DNA of 64,000 nt from assembly GCA_024195265.1 (NCBI GenBank), contig JAJLRJ010000005.1, forward strand, positions 17,091,536-17,155,535. The letters run 5' to 3'. The notes below the pieces were generated by a model, which saw only the letters and a program-made list of their open reading frames with translations, was not told the DNA's origin and searched no databases. Position numbers and translations under genes: made by a program. The DNA is from Dendrophyllia cribrosa. Taxonomy: Eukaryota; Cnidaria; Anthozoa; Scleractinia; Dendrophylliidae. Positions 32,601 to 40,667 of this stretch are shown piece by piece. Position 1 is the stretch's first letter. Every line of letters begins with the position of its first letter.

Positions 32601-33490
32601 GAAAAGCAAAAACATTGGATTTGCGATAAAATTAGAAAATAATAAACTTACACTTAAATTATGAAAAGAAAGGAAAAAGCAGAAAGCACTTATCTCAAGT
32701 TATCCTACAAAGCTCCTGCTACCATATCAATAAGCAATACACAGGTGAAAACAACAATATCTATTTACAACGAGAGCATGCAAACAGAAGAAGACGAAAT
32801 TAACTAGATCTAGAAGCGAAGGAAAATTAACTAGATTTTCCTTCGCTTCCTTGAGCTTCTTCAACTGTCGTCGTCTTGATTGTTGAATTGTTTCTGGGTA
32901 GTCTGAGAACATAAATATATCTTTATCCCGGAGATTCCTGCCTCGTGATAGAATTTTTTCTTTATCGGGATACTTCAAAAATCTGGCAATAATAGCTCTG
33001 GGCCTTCTTGAGTTTGGTTTTCCTAGACGATGAACGCGTTGAAATTGAATTTGGTTTGCATCTTCTACGTCCAGTTCGTTGTCTAAGGTGGACAGGTAGA
33101 AGTGGTCTCAAGAGTGTCTGGATAGGGGGGACGGGGAGGGGGGGGGGGGGGGGGGGGGGTTCACTTAAAAGATCTAGTTACTCAAAAATGTGTATTAATT
33201 AGTTTGTAATAGCCCACCTGATATGGATAGGCGTCTGAGCTCCCGTGGTTAGTGCTGGCCAAAAGATCTCTGGTTCGATGTTTTTTCTGTATCCTCCTGT
33301 GTACGTAGCAAATAAAGGCAACAAATGGAATTGCAACGATAATCAGGGCGACTATGGCAAACAAAGCATATGCCCAATCAGTGTACGCACATCCAGTTCT
33401 ATCATCTTGCTCGGTTTGTTTGGTAAGGAGTGGGCAATCAAGGTCAGGGGTGGTTCCATTTCCCACCAGTTCCTGAAGCAATATCCTCAT
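20620..33490 (-). CDS. single-pass membrane protein with pTyr-motif tail and C-terminal SH2 domain
   Basis: Seven coding exons were joined by GT-AG borders with matching phase: 33218-33490, 27457-27535, 25059-25927, 23805-23906, 22445-22501, 21058-21143, 20620-20671 (505 aa). Residues 1-37 are a short outer segment (N-G-T sequon at 11, Cys 19 and 34) without a signal peptide. The membrane helix is about 38-63, then [10 protein letters not shown] as stop-transfer. The tail carries seven Y-x-x-aliphatic motifs (Tyr 90, 103, 151, 206, 253, 297, 362) and class II SH3 ligands near 230-237 and 366-373. Residues 408-505 form an SH2 domain: GTFLVRDS with the phosphate-binding Arg 432, and [14 protein letters not shown]; the usual N-terminal Trp is missing. 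An adaptor or docking role in tyrosine-kinase signalling is inferred. The start follows an in-frame TAG. The exon 3 donor GTAAGT is strong; reading through it stops at 24999. No named orthologue was recognised. Confidence 0.75.
21257..21840. repeat. 88-bp tandem repeat, about 6.5 units
   Basis: GGTACCATGCAAA recurs at 21257, 21345, 21434, 21522, 21579, 21667 and 21756. The spacing is 88-89 bp except one partial 57-bp unit. Each unit holds AAGAGGTTTCATTTGAATGG, CACACCATAGGATT and CAGACTCAAAAGTTAGAAC. It lies in the intron between SH2 exons 5 and 6. Related units occur at 2428-2735 (opposite strand) and near 52395. Confidence 0.9.
22018..22121. mobile_element. 104-bp snap-back MITE with 9-bp TSD
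   Basis: The ends are TAATCTCCTATGCAGCCG and CGGCTGCGTAGGAGACTA. Nearly the whole element is palindromic around CCCCCACC. The target duplication GGCAATTTC lies at 22009-22017 and 22122-22130. Intronic in the SH2 gene. Confidence 0.85.
22584..22793. mobile_element. 210-bp inverted-ended AT-rich element
   Basis: The ends TTATACATGAAAAAATT and AATTTTTTCATGTATAA are inverted. Inside are a GATTGGCTAAGAGCAGTGCA motif, a duplicated AGTGTAACACCAGTGCAAA, and long A/T runs. Non-coding. Confidence 0.6.
22805..22965. mobile_element. 161-bp snap-back MITE
   Basis: The arms TAATCATACGGTTTTCTCGT and ACTCGAAACTGTATGATTA continue through TTTGGGATTAATTTGCAC / GTGCAAATTAATCCCAAA to a short GC-rich centre. The loop also pairs (AAAAAGCTCAAATTGCAC with GTGCAATTTTGAGCTTTTT). 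Confidence 0.75.
24101..24890. repeat. tandem duplication (A-B-A'-B') split by a LINE fragment
   Basis: Block A (24101-24168, CTCAATTAAGTGTAACAAAC to CAGAGGCAA) recurs as A' at 24729-24799. Block B (24639-24719, CTTTTGGTTGGTTTAGTAAA to TCTTCGATGTCA) recurs as B' at about 24808-24890. A' and B' are adjacent, while A and B are separated by a LINE piece. So a unit of about 165 bp was duplicated and one copy was then hit by the LINE. It lies in the intron between exons 3 and 4 of the SH2 gene. Confidence 0.7.
24169..24638 (-). mobile_element. LINE 3' fragment with (GTT)n tail
   Basis: The minus-strand frames encode the C-terminal end of a LINE polyprotein: [18 protein letters not shown], then [10 protein letters not shown] in a shifted frame, and [11 protein letters not shown] near the stop. 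It ends at a GTTGTTGTTGTTG tail. It is 5'-truncated and frameshifted, so not functional. Confidence 0.65.
25988..26009. repeat. poly(G) tract, about 22 nt
   Basis: An uninterrupted G run on the plus strand (C in the SH2 pre-mRNA) lies about 60 bp upstream of the exon 3 acceptor. Such runs are prone to assembly and length error. Confidence 0.8.
26839..27413. mobile_element. 575-bp inverted-ended element with duplicated target
   Basis: The ends CAGACCACCCTCTGTTGG and AACAGAGGGTGGTCTG(CCTGTGG) are inverted, and TAGGATCACAG flanks both sides (26828-26838 and 27414-27424). The interior is GC-richer than its surroundings and has no intact ORF. It inserted only about 33 bp from exon 2 of the SH2 gene, between exons 2 and 3. 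Confidence 0.7.
27803..27977. mobile_element. Tigger/pogo-like MITE, 175 bp
   Basis: TA lies on both sides (27801-27802, 27978-27979). The ends CAGTCGAAGCTCC and GAGAGCTTCGACTG are inverted, and internal motifs are GTGGACACTCTCG / CGAGAGTGTCCGC. It lies in intron 1 of the SH2 gene. Between here and 28446 only Tigger-like sequence (ACAGACA, GGTGTCC repeats at 28290-28440) is seen. Confidence 0.75.
28640..32430 (-). pseudogene. LINE ORF2: endonuclease-reverse transcriptase
   Basis: ORF2 starts at an ATG at 32430 ([19 protein letters not shown]), the APE-type endonuclease start. An in-frame TAG at 32272-32274 interrupts it about 52 codons in. The open frame 32250-30583 carries [14 protein letters not shown] and KTDHSAI of the endonuclease, then [14 protein letters not shown] and NWRPISLLN of the RT. 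A one-base slip in a T run near 30640 shifts to the frame 30634-28640, which has [26 protein letters not shown] and the catalytic FADD. C-terminally, [18 protein letters not shown] is the usual zinc-knuckle-like motif. The closest group is L1/Tx1-like. Confidence 0.85.
32727..33115 (-). pseudogene. LINE ORF1 C-terminal part
   Basis: Reading minus-strand frames from about 33103 gives [31 protein letters not shown] and [15 protein letters not shown]. This matches the RRM/C-terminal region of L1 ORF1 proteins, which bind LINE RNA. The 5' part is missing: the frame meets a TGA and then the poly(G) tract. Normal L1 ORF1 proteins are about 300 aa or more; fewer than 130 codons remain. Confidence 0.75.
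33125..33159. repeat. G-rich tract with long poly(G) run
   Basis: Runs of G interrupted by AC and A end in more than 20 consecutive G on the plus strand. The tract marks the truncated 5' side of the LINE, about 60 bp from the exon 1 donor of the SH2 gene. Confidence 0.8.
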
Positions 33491-33569
33491 AGTAATGCTA
33501 CAGGACTAGATGAGAAGAATAAAGGCGAATAAAACTGTCATTTCCTCAACTCTGCTCTGCACGTCGAAA

Positions 33570-33818
33570 CTGAAATATAAGAAAACAAGGTTCGCTTTTG
33601 CTTAAATGACGACATTATTTGTAATACTGAAACCGCTGTAAAATACATGGCGGGCTCAAACAAAGTGATTTTCTTATACAAGGTTTAATTGGTTGAGAAT
33701 ACCTCAGCCAATGAAAAACTCTTTTATATATGCGCATTTTCTCGTAACTCGTGTAGAAAAAAAATTATTATTTGGATGTTGGAGCATAGTTGGAGACGCT
33801 TTCCAAAACGTTTCAAAG
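33570..33818. promoter_or_regulatory. probable shared promoter of two divergent genes
   Basis: The SH2 gene (minus strand, first coding exon ending at 33490) and the POLDIP3-like gene (plus, start 33819) are head to head. The interval holds an ATTGG box (33689-33693) and a CCAAT box (33709-33713) facing opposite ways, and a TTTTATATATGC TATA-like site near 33723. On the minus strand a short upstream ORF (ATG at about 33535, 11 codons, ending TAG) precedes the SH2 gene start. TATATTTCAG at about 33570-33579 could be a 3' splice site of a non-coding exon. Transcription start sites are not determined. Confidence 0.4.
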
Positions 33819-35033
33819 ATGTTTAGTAAGAAAAATCGGAGCGGCAAAACTTTACAAAGCGGAAGAAAGGTTGGCTTAGGAACTGGAGGGTTAAAAAATC
33901 CTAAAAAAAAGCAAGATCTGCGGTCTGCGCTGACTCAAAAGAAAGTGGCGAGGACGCAAGCAAGTCGCGCTCAGCTCACGAACAAGACGAGGGCTGGAAG
34001 TTTAGTTGATGCGAGACAAAAACTTGCTACCAAGAAAAAACAGATTAAACCTCTTGTCCGTTCCATTTCTTTGCTAGACGAGCGTAGGAAAGAACAAAGA
34101 CAAAATGTACACCAGAAGAATAGGTCATTGACGCTTTCTACTGGTGGTAATATTCAAGTTACGACCCGACAAGAATTCCCTCCCGATCGCATGGCCACAA
34201 TGATGGGAGATTCAATCCGCGTTACAGCAAAAGTTGAGAGGAGTAAAGAGGATATGGATCGACAAGCGAACGTAATTGGAGGATTTCTTGCCATAACGGC
34301 AAAGAACGAAGAGGCGAAACGAAAAGAAAGAGAAAATGAGTTGAGAAAACGGGAGCGACAAAACGAAGCTCGCAAGAGAGAGCGAGAGAGAGATGCTAGA
34401 AGGAGAGAGAAGGAAAGGGAACATTCCTTATACAGTCAGCTGGCTGAGGAGAGCCACATCTATGCATCAAATGTCTCCCAGCTGCACACAGGTGACAGTT
34501 TAAGAGACAGTGTATTTGAAGGGAGGCTGGATCATAGTTTAAAAAGCAACAGTGTACAGACTGGAAGAAGCTCATTGCCATCATCAAAGGAGGAAGTGAC
34601 TTCCCCGACCTCCAGGATTACAGTCTCCAATCTGCATCCAGCAGTTACTCAACTAGATGTTGAAGAACTATTTGGTGTTGTCGGTGAATTGATGAGTTGT
34701 AAAATGCTTGGCAGGGGATGTGCAGAAGTGGTGTATGCACGGAAAGATGATGCATTGTTAGCTTTGAGTAAATATCACAACCGCAAACTCGATGGGCAGC
34801 CTATGCAGTGCAAGTTAAACACCCTACCGTCTGCCTCTCTTTATTCTCCCCCACCTGCCAGATATACTCCACTTCCTCCCTTGCGACCTGTGGCAAAATC
34901 AACCCTGAGGCCACTGCCGAGCAGTGTTCCCGCGGAAAGGAACCCCAGGGGACCCACTCAGTCTACTCAGGCTGCAAGAACTCAGAATACTGCACAGGCT
35001 GCAAGGCCAGTTGTCTTCAAAGTCAGGATTTGA
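33819..35033 (+). CDS. POLDIP3: POLDIP3/SKAR-like RRM protein
   Basis: One uninterrupted 404-codon frame from ATG 33819, chosen because the 42 in-frame codons upstream look like leader sequence. The N-terminal third is basic (RSGKTLQSGRKVGLGTGG, a DARQKLATKKKQ block like the DAR repeats of POLDIP3). A charged Arg/Glu/Lys helix follows at about 170-205. An RRM at about 262-335 has ITVSNLHPAVTQLDVEELF, CAEVVYARKDDALLAL and LDGQPMQCKL, very like the POLDIP3/ALYREF-type RRM. The C-terminus VVFKVRI resembles the family's short conserved end. Known family role: exon-junction and TREX-associated adaptor linking S6K signalling, mRNA export and translation in the nucleus. Lack of introns is unusual and could mean an ancient retrocopy that replaced the parent, but the frame is intact. 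Confidence 0.85.
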   Translation: MFSKKNRSGKTLQSGRKVGLGTGGLKNPKKKQDLRSALTQKKVARTQASRAQLTNKTRAGSLVDARQKLATKKKQIKPLVRSISLLDERRKEQRQNVHQKNRSLTLSTGGNIQVTTRQEFPPDRMATMMGDSIRVTAKVERSKEDMDRQANVIGGFLAITAKNEEAKRKERENELRKRERQNEARKRERERDARRREKEREHSLYSQLAEESHIYASNVSQLHTGDSLRDSVFEGRLDHSLKSNSVQTGRSSLPSSKEEVTSPTSRITVSNLHPAVTQLDVEELFGVVGELMSCKMLGRGCAEVVYARKDDALLALSKYHNRKLDGQPMQCKLNTLPSASLYSPPPARYTPLPPLRPVAKSTLRPLPSSVPAERNPRGPTQSTQAARTQNTAQAARPVVFKVRI

Positions 35034-35148
35034 CAAAGTTTAAACCCACTCAAAGACATGCATATTGCAGACTTCATTTGTGGACAAGTTTTGACAAAAT
35101 AGTGTTTTATCTTTATACTAATGTATTTTTATAAGATTATTGAAAGGG

Positions 35149-35253
35149 CTTTTCTACAAACCACCTACAGGAAAATTTCGAGAGTATTTTCTTGAGTTTG
35201 TGAGCTTGTGAAAGTGATAGAAAAGCTCATAAACCTTTTTTCCTGTAGAAAAG
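35149..35253. repeat. 105-bp inverted repeat downstream of POLDIP3
   Basis: CTTTTCTACA plus ACAGGAAAA face TTTTCCTGTAGAAAAG. It lies within about 120 bp of the POLDIP3 stop and so probably in its 3' UTR. No canonical AATAAA was seen before it; one occurs at about 35792. Confidence 0.45.
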
Positions 35254-36719
35254 TGATGCTCATTGGAAGGTATAATGAACAAAATAATGGTAAATGACCC
35301 AGTGTGCATAGACAAGTTGAGTTATAGATGTACAGTACATGTATGTGGGAGTTTTGCTAAGCATGAAAGAAGTGCAGGGTGAGATTAAAATGAAAAAATC
35401 AGCTTGCCTTTCTGGCAAGCTGTTACTTTAGCTTACTAGTCTAGCCCAGAGCTCTGAGGAGCTAGTCTAAAAGTAAATAATTTATTCAGGGTACGCAATT
35501 GCGACCAACTGGTCACCAGTATGACAAAAAATTGAGTATTGGTGACCAAACATTTTAATCGTGGTGACTTTTCAAAGTATTGTTGCTTTCCGAGTATATT
35601 TAACTTAGAATAACAAATCATGAAGATGATAATTATTTGAAATTCTATTCTTCTTTGACATTTTCTTACATTTTAAAAATGTTCCTAACATTCACTTTTG
35701 TTTGGGAACTGTCTGCTACACACACTTCTTTCTTAACTTATATTACTGATGAGGAAAAGGCAACAAATGTTGCTTGCCAGTCGGGCAAACTGCAATAAAA
35801 ATACACCAGCCCTACAGGTCGCTCCACTTGCCCCGGCCTATCGAACAGTGCTTTTGTCGCGCCCTGAAGTGTAAGAGTTGACTGTAGCTTCTTGAATGCT
35901 TAGCAAACCTCTCAAGTGCATCCATAATACCATTGTTCTGTTTTATAACATAATCTAAACAGAGAAATGACATCAGTTTTCAAACTTACTGACTGAAGTG
36001 TATGTTCTTGTGTGCGCCTATTCTATATGGTGTATATGAAAAATCATTTTTTGGCTTAATCCTATTATAACCTGTATCTAAGTAGATTTTAGAACCTTTT
36101 TGTTGGTAACCTAACTGAATTTTGTATGTTGCTAGCATTTTCAGCTCAAAACCTTGGAAAACTCTGCTGCAAAACCAATTATTGTATGTAAAGAAATGAA
36201 TGCATACCAGCCTGTGCGTACACAAACTTTCGTCAGCATGCACCTATGGGCAAATAGTTAATGTTTAATTGACCAATCAGCGCCACTTTACTAGTTTAGT
36301 TATGTTATAACTGGGTTAAAGTTGGGGATGTGGAAACCTCATTCTCAAGAGTGCACTGTGGTATATAATATCTATACATGTATATATTTTAGAATTTTTG
36401 GTGCTTTACTAGGAAGACCCTGAAGCAGTGTTTTTTTTTTTTTGTTAAATTAGCTCATTGATTTAAGTTCCTGTTGGTTGGGTTTCTACTTTGCAACCTT
36501 GTTAGGTTTTGAGAGGCATAATAAAAGCTAGGTACAAATGTAAGGTCAGGACAACATTCAATAATAATAATAAATAAATCTATTATATCCTGCATGGCAG
36601 TCTCGGGTGCACACATGGAGGAGCACAGAGTGCAAAGGGAGGCGGAAAGGTACATGAAGTGTCTGCAGCAATGCTCTGCTGCATGCCTAACACAGGTTAT
36701 GTTCAGTACATGTTCAATT
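35254..36719. other. gene-free stretch
   Basis: No exon was recognised. Short AT-rich repeats and an (AAT)n run near 36560 occur. The ORFs are short and domain-free. Confidence 0.4.
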
Positions 36720-36724
36720 CTTAT

Positions 36725-37091
36725 CCCTTCCAATCCTGAATTTTTCTACCCTTTTTTCCAAATTCGTGACTAAAACTTTAATGGCCATGTATGATGTACC
36801 ATTTGAAAGGTCTTGACGGAAGTAGTCCTTATTTCATATCAACATTGGGGAAGGAAATCATGGCTTTGACATAAACAGGCTGAAAACATCAAAGTAAAAA
36901 AGTTCAGAAATGCTTCAATTTTCAGACATACTAGGTATACCCCCAAACTATAGTTTATTTTGCAGCTTTCAGTTAATAGAGGAACATGAGCTATGTCTCA
37001 CTGCAAATGTGTAAAACAAAACATTGTCAAAAGTTCCGGGGTACAACTTTATTCTGGAAATGAACTGATCTTTTGATCAGGAGTGAAAGGG
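36725..37091. mobile_element. possible piggyBac-like MITE
   Basis: The right end TGATCAGGAGTGAAAGGG lies next to TTAA (37092-37095). The left end CCCTTCCAATCCTGA lies next to TTAT, one change from TTAA. The ends resemble 14087-14622. Boundaries are approximate. Confidence 0.4.
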
Positions 37092-37194
37092 TTAAAATAT
37101 AGCTACAAGGTTGAGGTTTACTCTGATAATGTACAAGCCATCTTCCAAAAACTTGGGACAAAGCCCCTGGTAGTGCCTGCTATTCAGTCAAACC

Positions 37195-39012
37195 TTACGG
37201 ACACCACTATAATGCATACACCTATATTACAGACAGTTTACTCTGTTCAAAAAGACCAAAATCCTGTCAACTTTACCTCTATGATACAGACACCTCTATT
37301 ATGGATAGTTCACTTGGTCCCACTGAGACCAAAATACAGATAATCTACTTTTAACAAATAGATTCCATTTTGCCGTGCATCTGTTCAGTTATAGATCACA
37401 TATGACGTCAAAATGTGGTCACTGATGTTCTTATACCACCAAGAAAGAAAAATTTGCCTTGTAGCACTCGACTGTGGTCATGACTGTTCGATGATTTTTT
37501 CAGTGTTTCGAATTTCAGTATTTTCCAAGTCAACAAAACTACTTTTCGGTTCCCTTTCGTGTTTTTAATTGTCAAAAGCTTCTGCTAAACACTTTTTCGA
37601 TAGCGAATACCTTCACTTGCCCTTTCCGGAATAATCTTGTCCCCTTTTTCAAAACTATCCGCCAAGTTGGACGAAACACTGAGAGAAAACAAATTCTCCA
37701 TGACGTCATCTGTGCGCCTGTACTCTAATAGATCATAGGTAATGGACAATCAAAATGCGCGTAGAATTCAGTGTATTGTATAAACTCTAATAGATCATAG
37801 GTAATGGCCAATCAAAATGCGCGTAGAATTCAGTGTATTGTATAAACTCTAATAGACCATAGGTAATGACCAATCAAAATGCGCGTAGAATTCAGTGTAT
37901 TGTATAAACTCTAATAGACCATAGGTAATGGCGAATCAAAATGCGCGTAGAATTCAGTGTATTGTATAAACTCTAATAGATCATAGGTAATGGCCAATCA
38001 AAATGCGCGTAGAATTCAGTGTATTGTATAAACTCTAATAGACCATAGGTAATGACCAATCAAAATGCGCGTAGAATTCAGTGTATTGTATAAACTCTAA
38101 TAGACCATAGGTAATGGCGAATCAAAATGCGCGTAGAATTCAGTGTATTGTATAAACTCTAATAGATCATAGGTAATGACCAATCAAAATGCGCGTAGAA
38201 TTCAGTGTATTGTATAAACTCTAATAGACCATAGGTAATGACCAATCAAAATGCGCGTAGAATTTAGTGTATTGTATAATATAATAGACATTTCTATGAT
38301 TCAAAAACTTGGCTCCTTCATTTGGTGTCCATATTAAAAGACTGCCGTTTTCACTACAGACAATAATTATGACTAGACAAAAGCATATGTTTAGCTATAT
38401 GTTCAGTCAGAAGCTTATCACGTTATGAGCTTCTGGTTCAGTATATGCTTATATGCATTTGAGAAAGTTTTAATCCTTAGAATTAGCCAAATTGTCCGTA
38501 TTAACGAGGTTAACTTTGAATGAGATTGTAGTCTGGACGAGAAAAATTGTCCTTTTTCCATGTTACAGCCATGCTCCATCACGTGTGACCAGTAATCCAC
38601 AAGACTGAAATGAACATTTGAATATTTCTTTGTAACGTCCGAGATTTGAATGAAACCTCAAAGATCTCTCTGGAAAACACTTTGAAAGTCACGAGTTAAC
38701 GGAAAAATAACTTCGCTACACGCATGGAAAAAAAATTGATATTGTTCGGATATGTAACATTTCAACTAATTTTTGTTGTTATTTGTTTCCGAAAATGCGG
38801 TAAAATTCTCGGAATGAATTTACAAACTTGAAAACTCCATTCAAATTTTCAAAAATACTGGTAACAAGTGACGGAGCATTAACGTAACGTGTGTCCGAAT
38901 AAGCGGGTGGGCATTCGGGTGGGACCAAGACAACTGTCCATATAATAATTGGGGTGTCTGTATTAAGTGGGTGTCTGTATTAAGCGGGGGTCCGTAAAGC
39001 AGGGTTCGACTG
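37195..39012. mobile_element. Tigger/pogo-like element carrying a tandem array
   Basis: The left end CAGTCAAACCTTACGGACAC and the right end (minus strand) CAGTCGAACCCTGCTTTACG are related terminal repeats, with TA after the right end. Motifs ACAGACACC repeat just inside each end. No transposase ORF was seen. The middle is filled by the 62-bp array at 37723-38280 and unique sequence. It could be one element or two decayed solo ends. Confidence 0.5.
37723..38280. repeat. 62-bp minisatellite, 9 units
   Basis: CTCTAATAGA recurs at exact 62-bp intervals from 37723 to 38219. Each unit has CATAGGTAATG, CAATCAAAATGCGCGTAGAA and TTCAGTGTATTGTATAA. Variant bases (GATCAT/GACCAT; GGCC/GACC/GGCG) show that units 2-4 and 5-7 are the same trimer, a 186-bp higher-order repeat. 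Confidence 0.95.
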
Positions 39013-39039
39013 TATTTAGTCTCGACATATGTAACAAGG

Positions 39040-39156
39040 AGTCAGTTCAGTAAAACTTTTACAAGTGTAATTCACAAGTGCAGCCATCGTTTCAGACGTT
39101 GAAAACAATAGCTACACTTGTAAATTACACTTGTAAAAGTTTTATTAAATTGACTC
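39040..39156. mobile_element. 117-bp snap-back MITE
   Basis: The ends GAGTCAGTTCAGTAAAACTT and AAGTTTTATTAAATTGACTC continue with TTACAAGTGTAATT / AATTACACTTGTAA. Possible 3-bp flank AAG. Confidence 0.65.
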
Positions 39157-39363
39157 AAGGTCAAAGTTTTCTGCCATTATATCCTTTTTACAAAATTATG
39201 ACTATAATTTTTATATCGTCATTGACTGGTTGACAGTACTAGCCAATGAGATGGCTGGGGTGGGTATAAAGTGATCACTTTCTCAATCTTCTCTTTGGCT
39301 GATATTCTTATGACATTGTTAATAAATTACTTATTGCAAGATATTCTTGTATTAGTATTAGTA

Positions 39364-39650
39364 TAGAGCGCTTTTCAATTGAGTGTCGAAAGTAATTCCG
39401 CGATTGCTTTGGTTTTGCATTGCTAAGCTTTGTGATTGGCTTAAAAATCTCGCGCCACTTTCTCAACCAATCAGAAGTAAAACCAAAACCAATCGCAATT
39501 TTCCCGCACACGTTTTCCCGCGCTTGGCGCCGGCTTCATGTATTTGCTTTGAGTTCTGATTGGTTCATTGGATTGTTTTCGTCTGTCGTGATTGGCCAGA
39601 GTAATTACTTTGGTTTTGGTTTTACGACAATCAAATTAAAAACTGCTCTA
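39364..39650. mobile_element. 287-bp MITE, copy 2 (TAGAGC family)
   Basis: Same element as 4772-5057: ends TAGAGCGCTTTTCAATTGAG and AAACTGCTCTA, with shared interior CTCGCGCCACTTTCTC, CCAATCAGAAGTAAAACC and GCGCTTGGCGCCG. The flanks are (GTATTA)-rich, so the target duplication cannot be read. Confidence 0.8.
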
Positions 39651-40362
39651 AGTATTGTATTTGTATTCTTGTATTAGTATTGTAGTATTCTTGTAAATGA
39701 GGTTGAAAACTCGACCCTAGTTTAGACCCAAACCAATTGCAAATTACTAAAATGCACAAACTGATGAAGATGATACAGAAGCAGTTGAAGTAATAAGAAA
39801 AGGTAAACCTCTGACACCATGCATTGCATAAACACACCAGCTTCAAGTACATTGTATATATACCAGGTGCTAGTTACAACTGAAAAGCAAGCTGTATCAA
39901 ACTTAGGTGAGTTCAAGGTAGAAAATAAGTTTAATATCACAAAACTTGGATAATGTATTTTCATTAACATAAAAATTGAAAAAAATTTGTCTCCGCATAA
40001 GCAGTAAGCTTACTGTTAACTGTTTCTTTCGAGTATAACTCAGCGGTTACTTAGCCATTAAAAACAACAATCCAACCATGCTAAAAGCATATAGTAAAAA
40101 AAACATACACAGTTAAACCTGTGTAGCAGTCATTTTCTTTCGGAGAGCACGGGAAGCATGTGAAGGCACGGGGCGTGAAGAGCTCCTTTTCGCACCACTT
40201 ACAGCCTGTACCTTTGTGCACCTGCCATGCTCTCCAAAAGGTACCAACTGCTATGTAGGCTATTGTCACGATCAAATGCAACTAAGAGTTAATAAGAGTT
40301 TCAACTGACACTCTCAGAGATTTTGAGTGAATCTGCTCAGATTTTTATTATAATATTAGCAC

Positions 40363-40627
40363 TGTCGGGAACTGTGTACACACCGTTAATTAATTGTTTG
40401 ATTATTTACGCAATGATAGGAAATGCATTAACTCGAATCTTAGCATGTACTTTGTACTTAGTGGGTGTGCTACTTTGAGATATCGGATTACTTTGTTGTT
40501 ATACTAAGCACGCGGTTGAGTTATAAGAGCGGAGGTTTTTGCCTGTATGCGAGCGGAGTTGTAATAATTTTGGAGGAAATTAAACGGTGATTTTAACAGG
40601 AGACGTATTGCTATTGCGTTTTCGACA
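40363..40627 (+). repeat. 5' LTR of BEL element
   Basis: 265 bp, beginning TGTCGGGAACTG and ending TTTTCGACA (TG...CA rule). It matches the 3' LTR except TAATTAATTG versus TAATTG and CTTAGC versus CCTAGC. Confidence 0.95.
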
Positions 40628-40630
40628 AAC

Positions 40631-40647
40631 TGGCGACCACGACGGGA
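40631..40647 (+). other. primer binding site, probably tRNA-Arg
   Basis: TGGCGACCACGACGGGA starts 3 nt after the 5' LTR. TGG pairs with the CCA end of a tRNA, and GCGACCACGA fits the acceptor end of arginine tRNAs whose 3' strand reads TCGTGGTCG. The tRNA identity is from general knowledge of tRNA-Arg sequences. Confidence 0.65.
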
Positions 40648-40667
40648 GTATACTGAGTTGAGCGATT

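Larger units (their letters stand above)
28447..33165 (-). mobile_element. L1/Tx1-type LINE, broken
   Basis: This minus-strand non-LTR element lies in intron 1 of the SH2 gene, in the same orientation as the gene. From its 5' side: an ORF1 C-terminal part (33115-32727), a spacer of about 300 bp, ORF2 (32430-28640) with endonuclease and reverse transcriptase, a short 3' UTR with TGTATTGTATTGTATT, and an A-tail ending near 28447. The 5' end is cut near the poly(G) tract at 33125-33159. No clear target duplication was found. The copy is dead: there is a stop and a frameshift in ORF2 and ORF1 is truncated. Confidence 0.85.

Noticed and set aside
33693..33818. 42-codon N-terminal extension of POLDIP3
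   Set aside because: The extra residues look like translated leader, and the second in-frame region starts at a basic, family-like N-terminus at 33819.
35742..35765. CTGATGAGGAAAAGG as a second hammerhead core
   Set aside because: There is no stem II followed by GAAA and no stem III; only the heptamer matches.
37723..38280. CRISPR-like regular array
   Set aside because: The whole 62-bp unit repeats without unique spacers, and the host is a eukaryote; it is a minisatellite.
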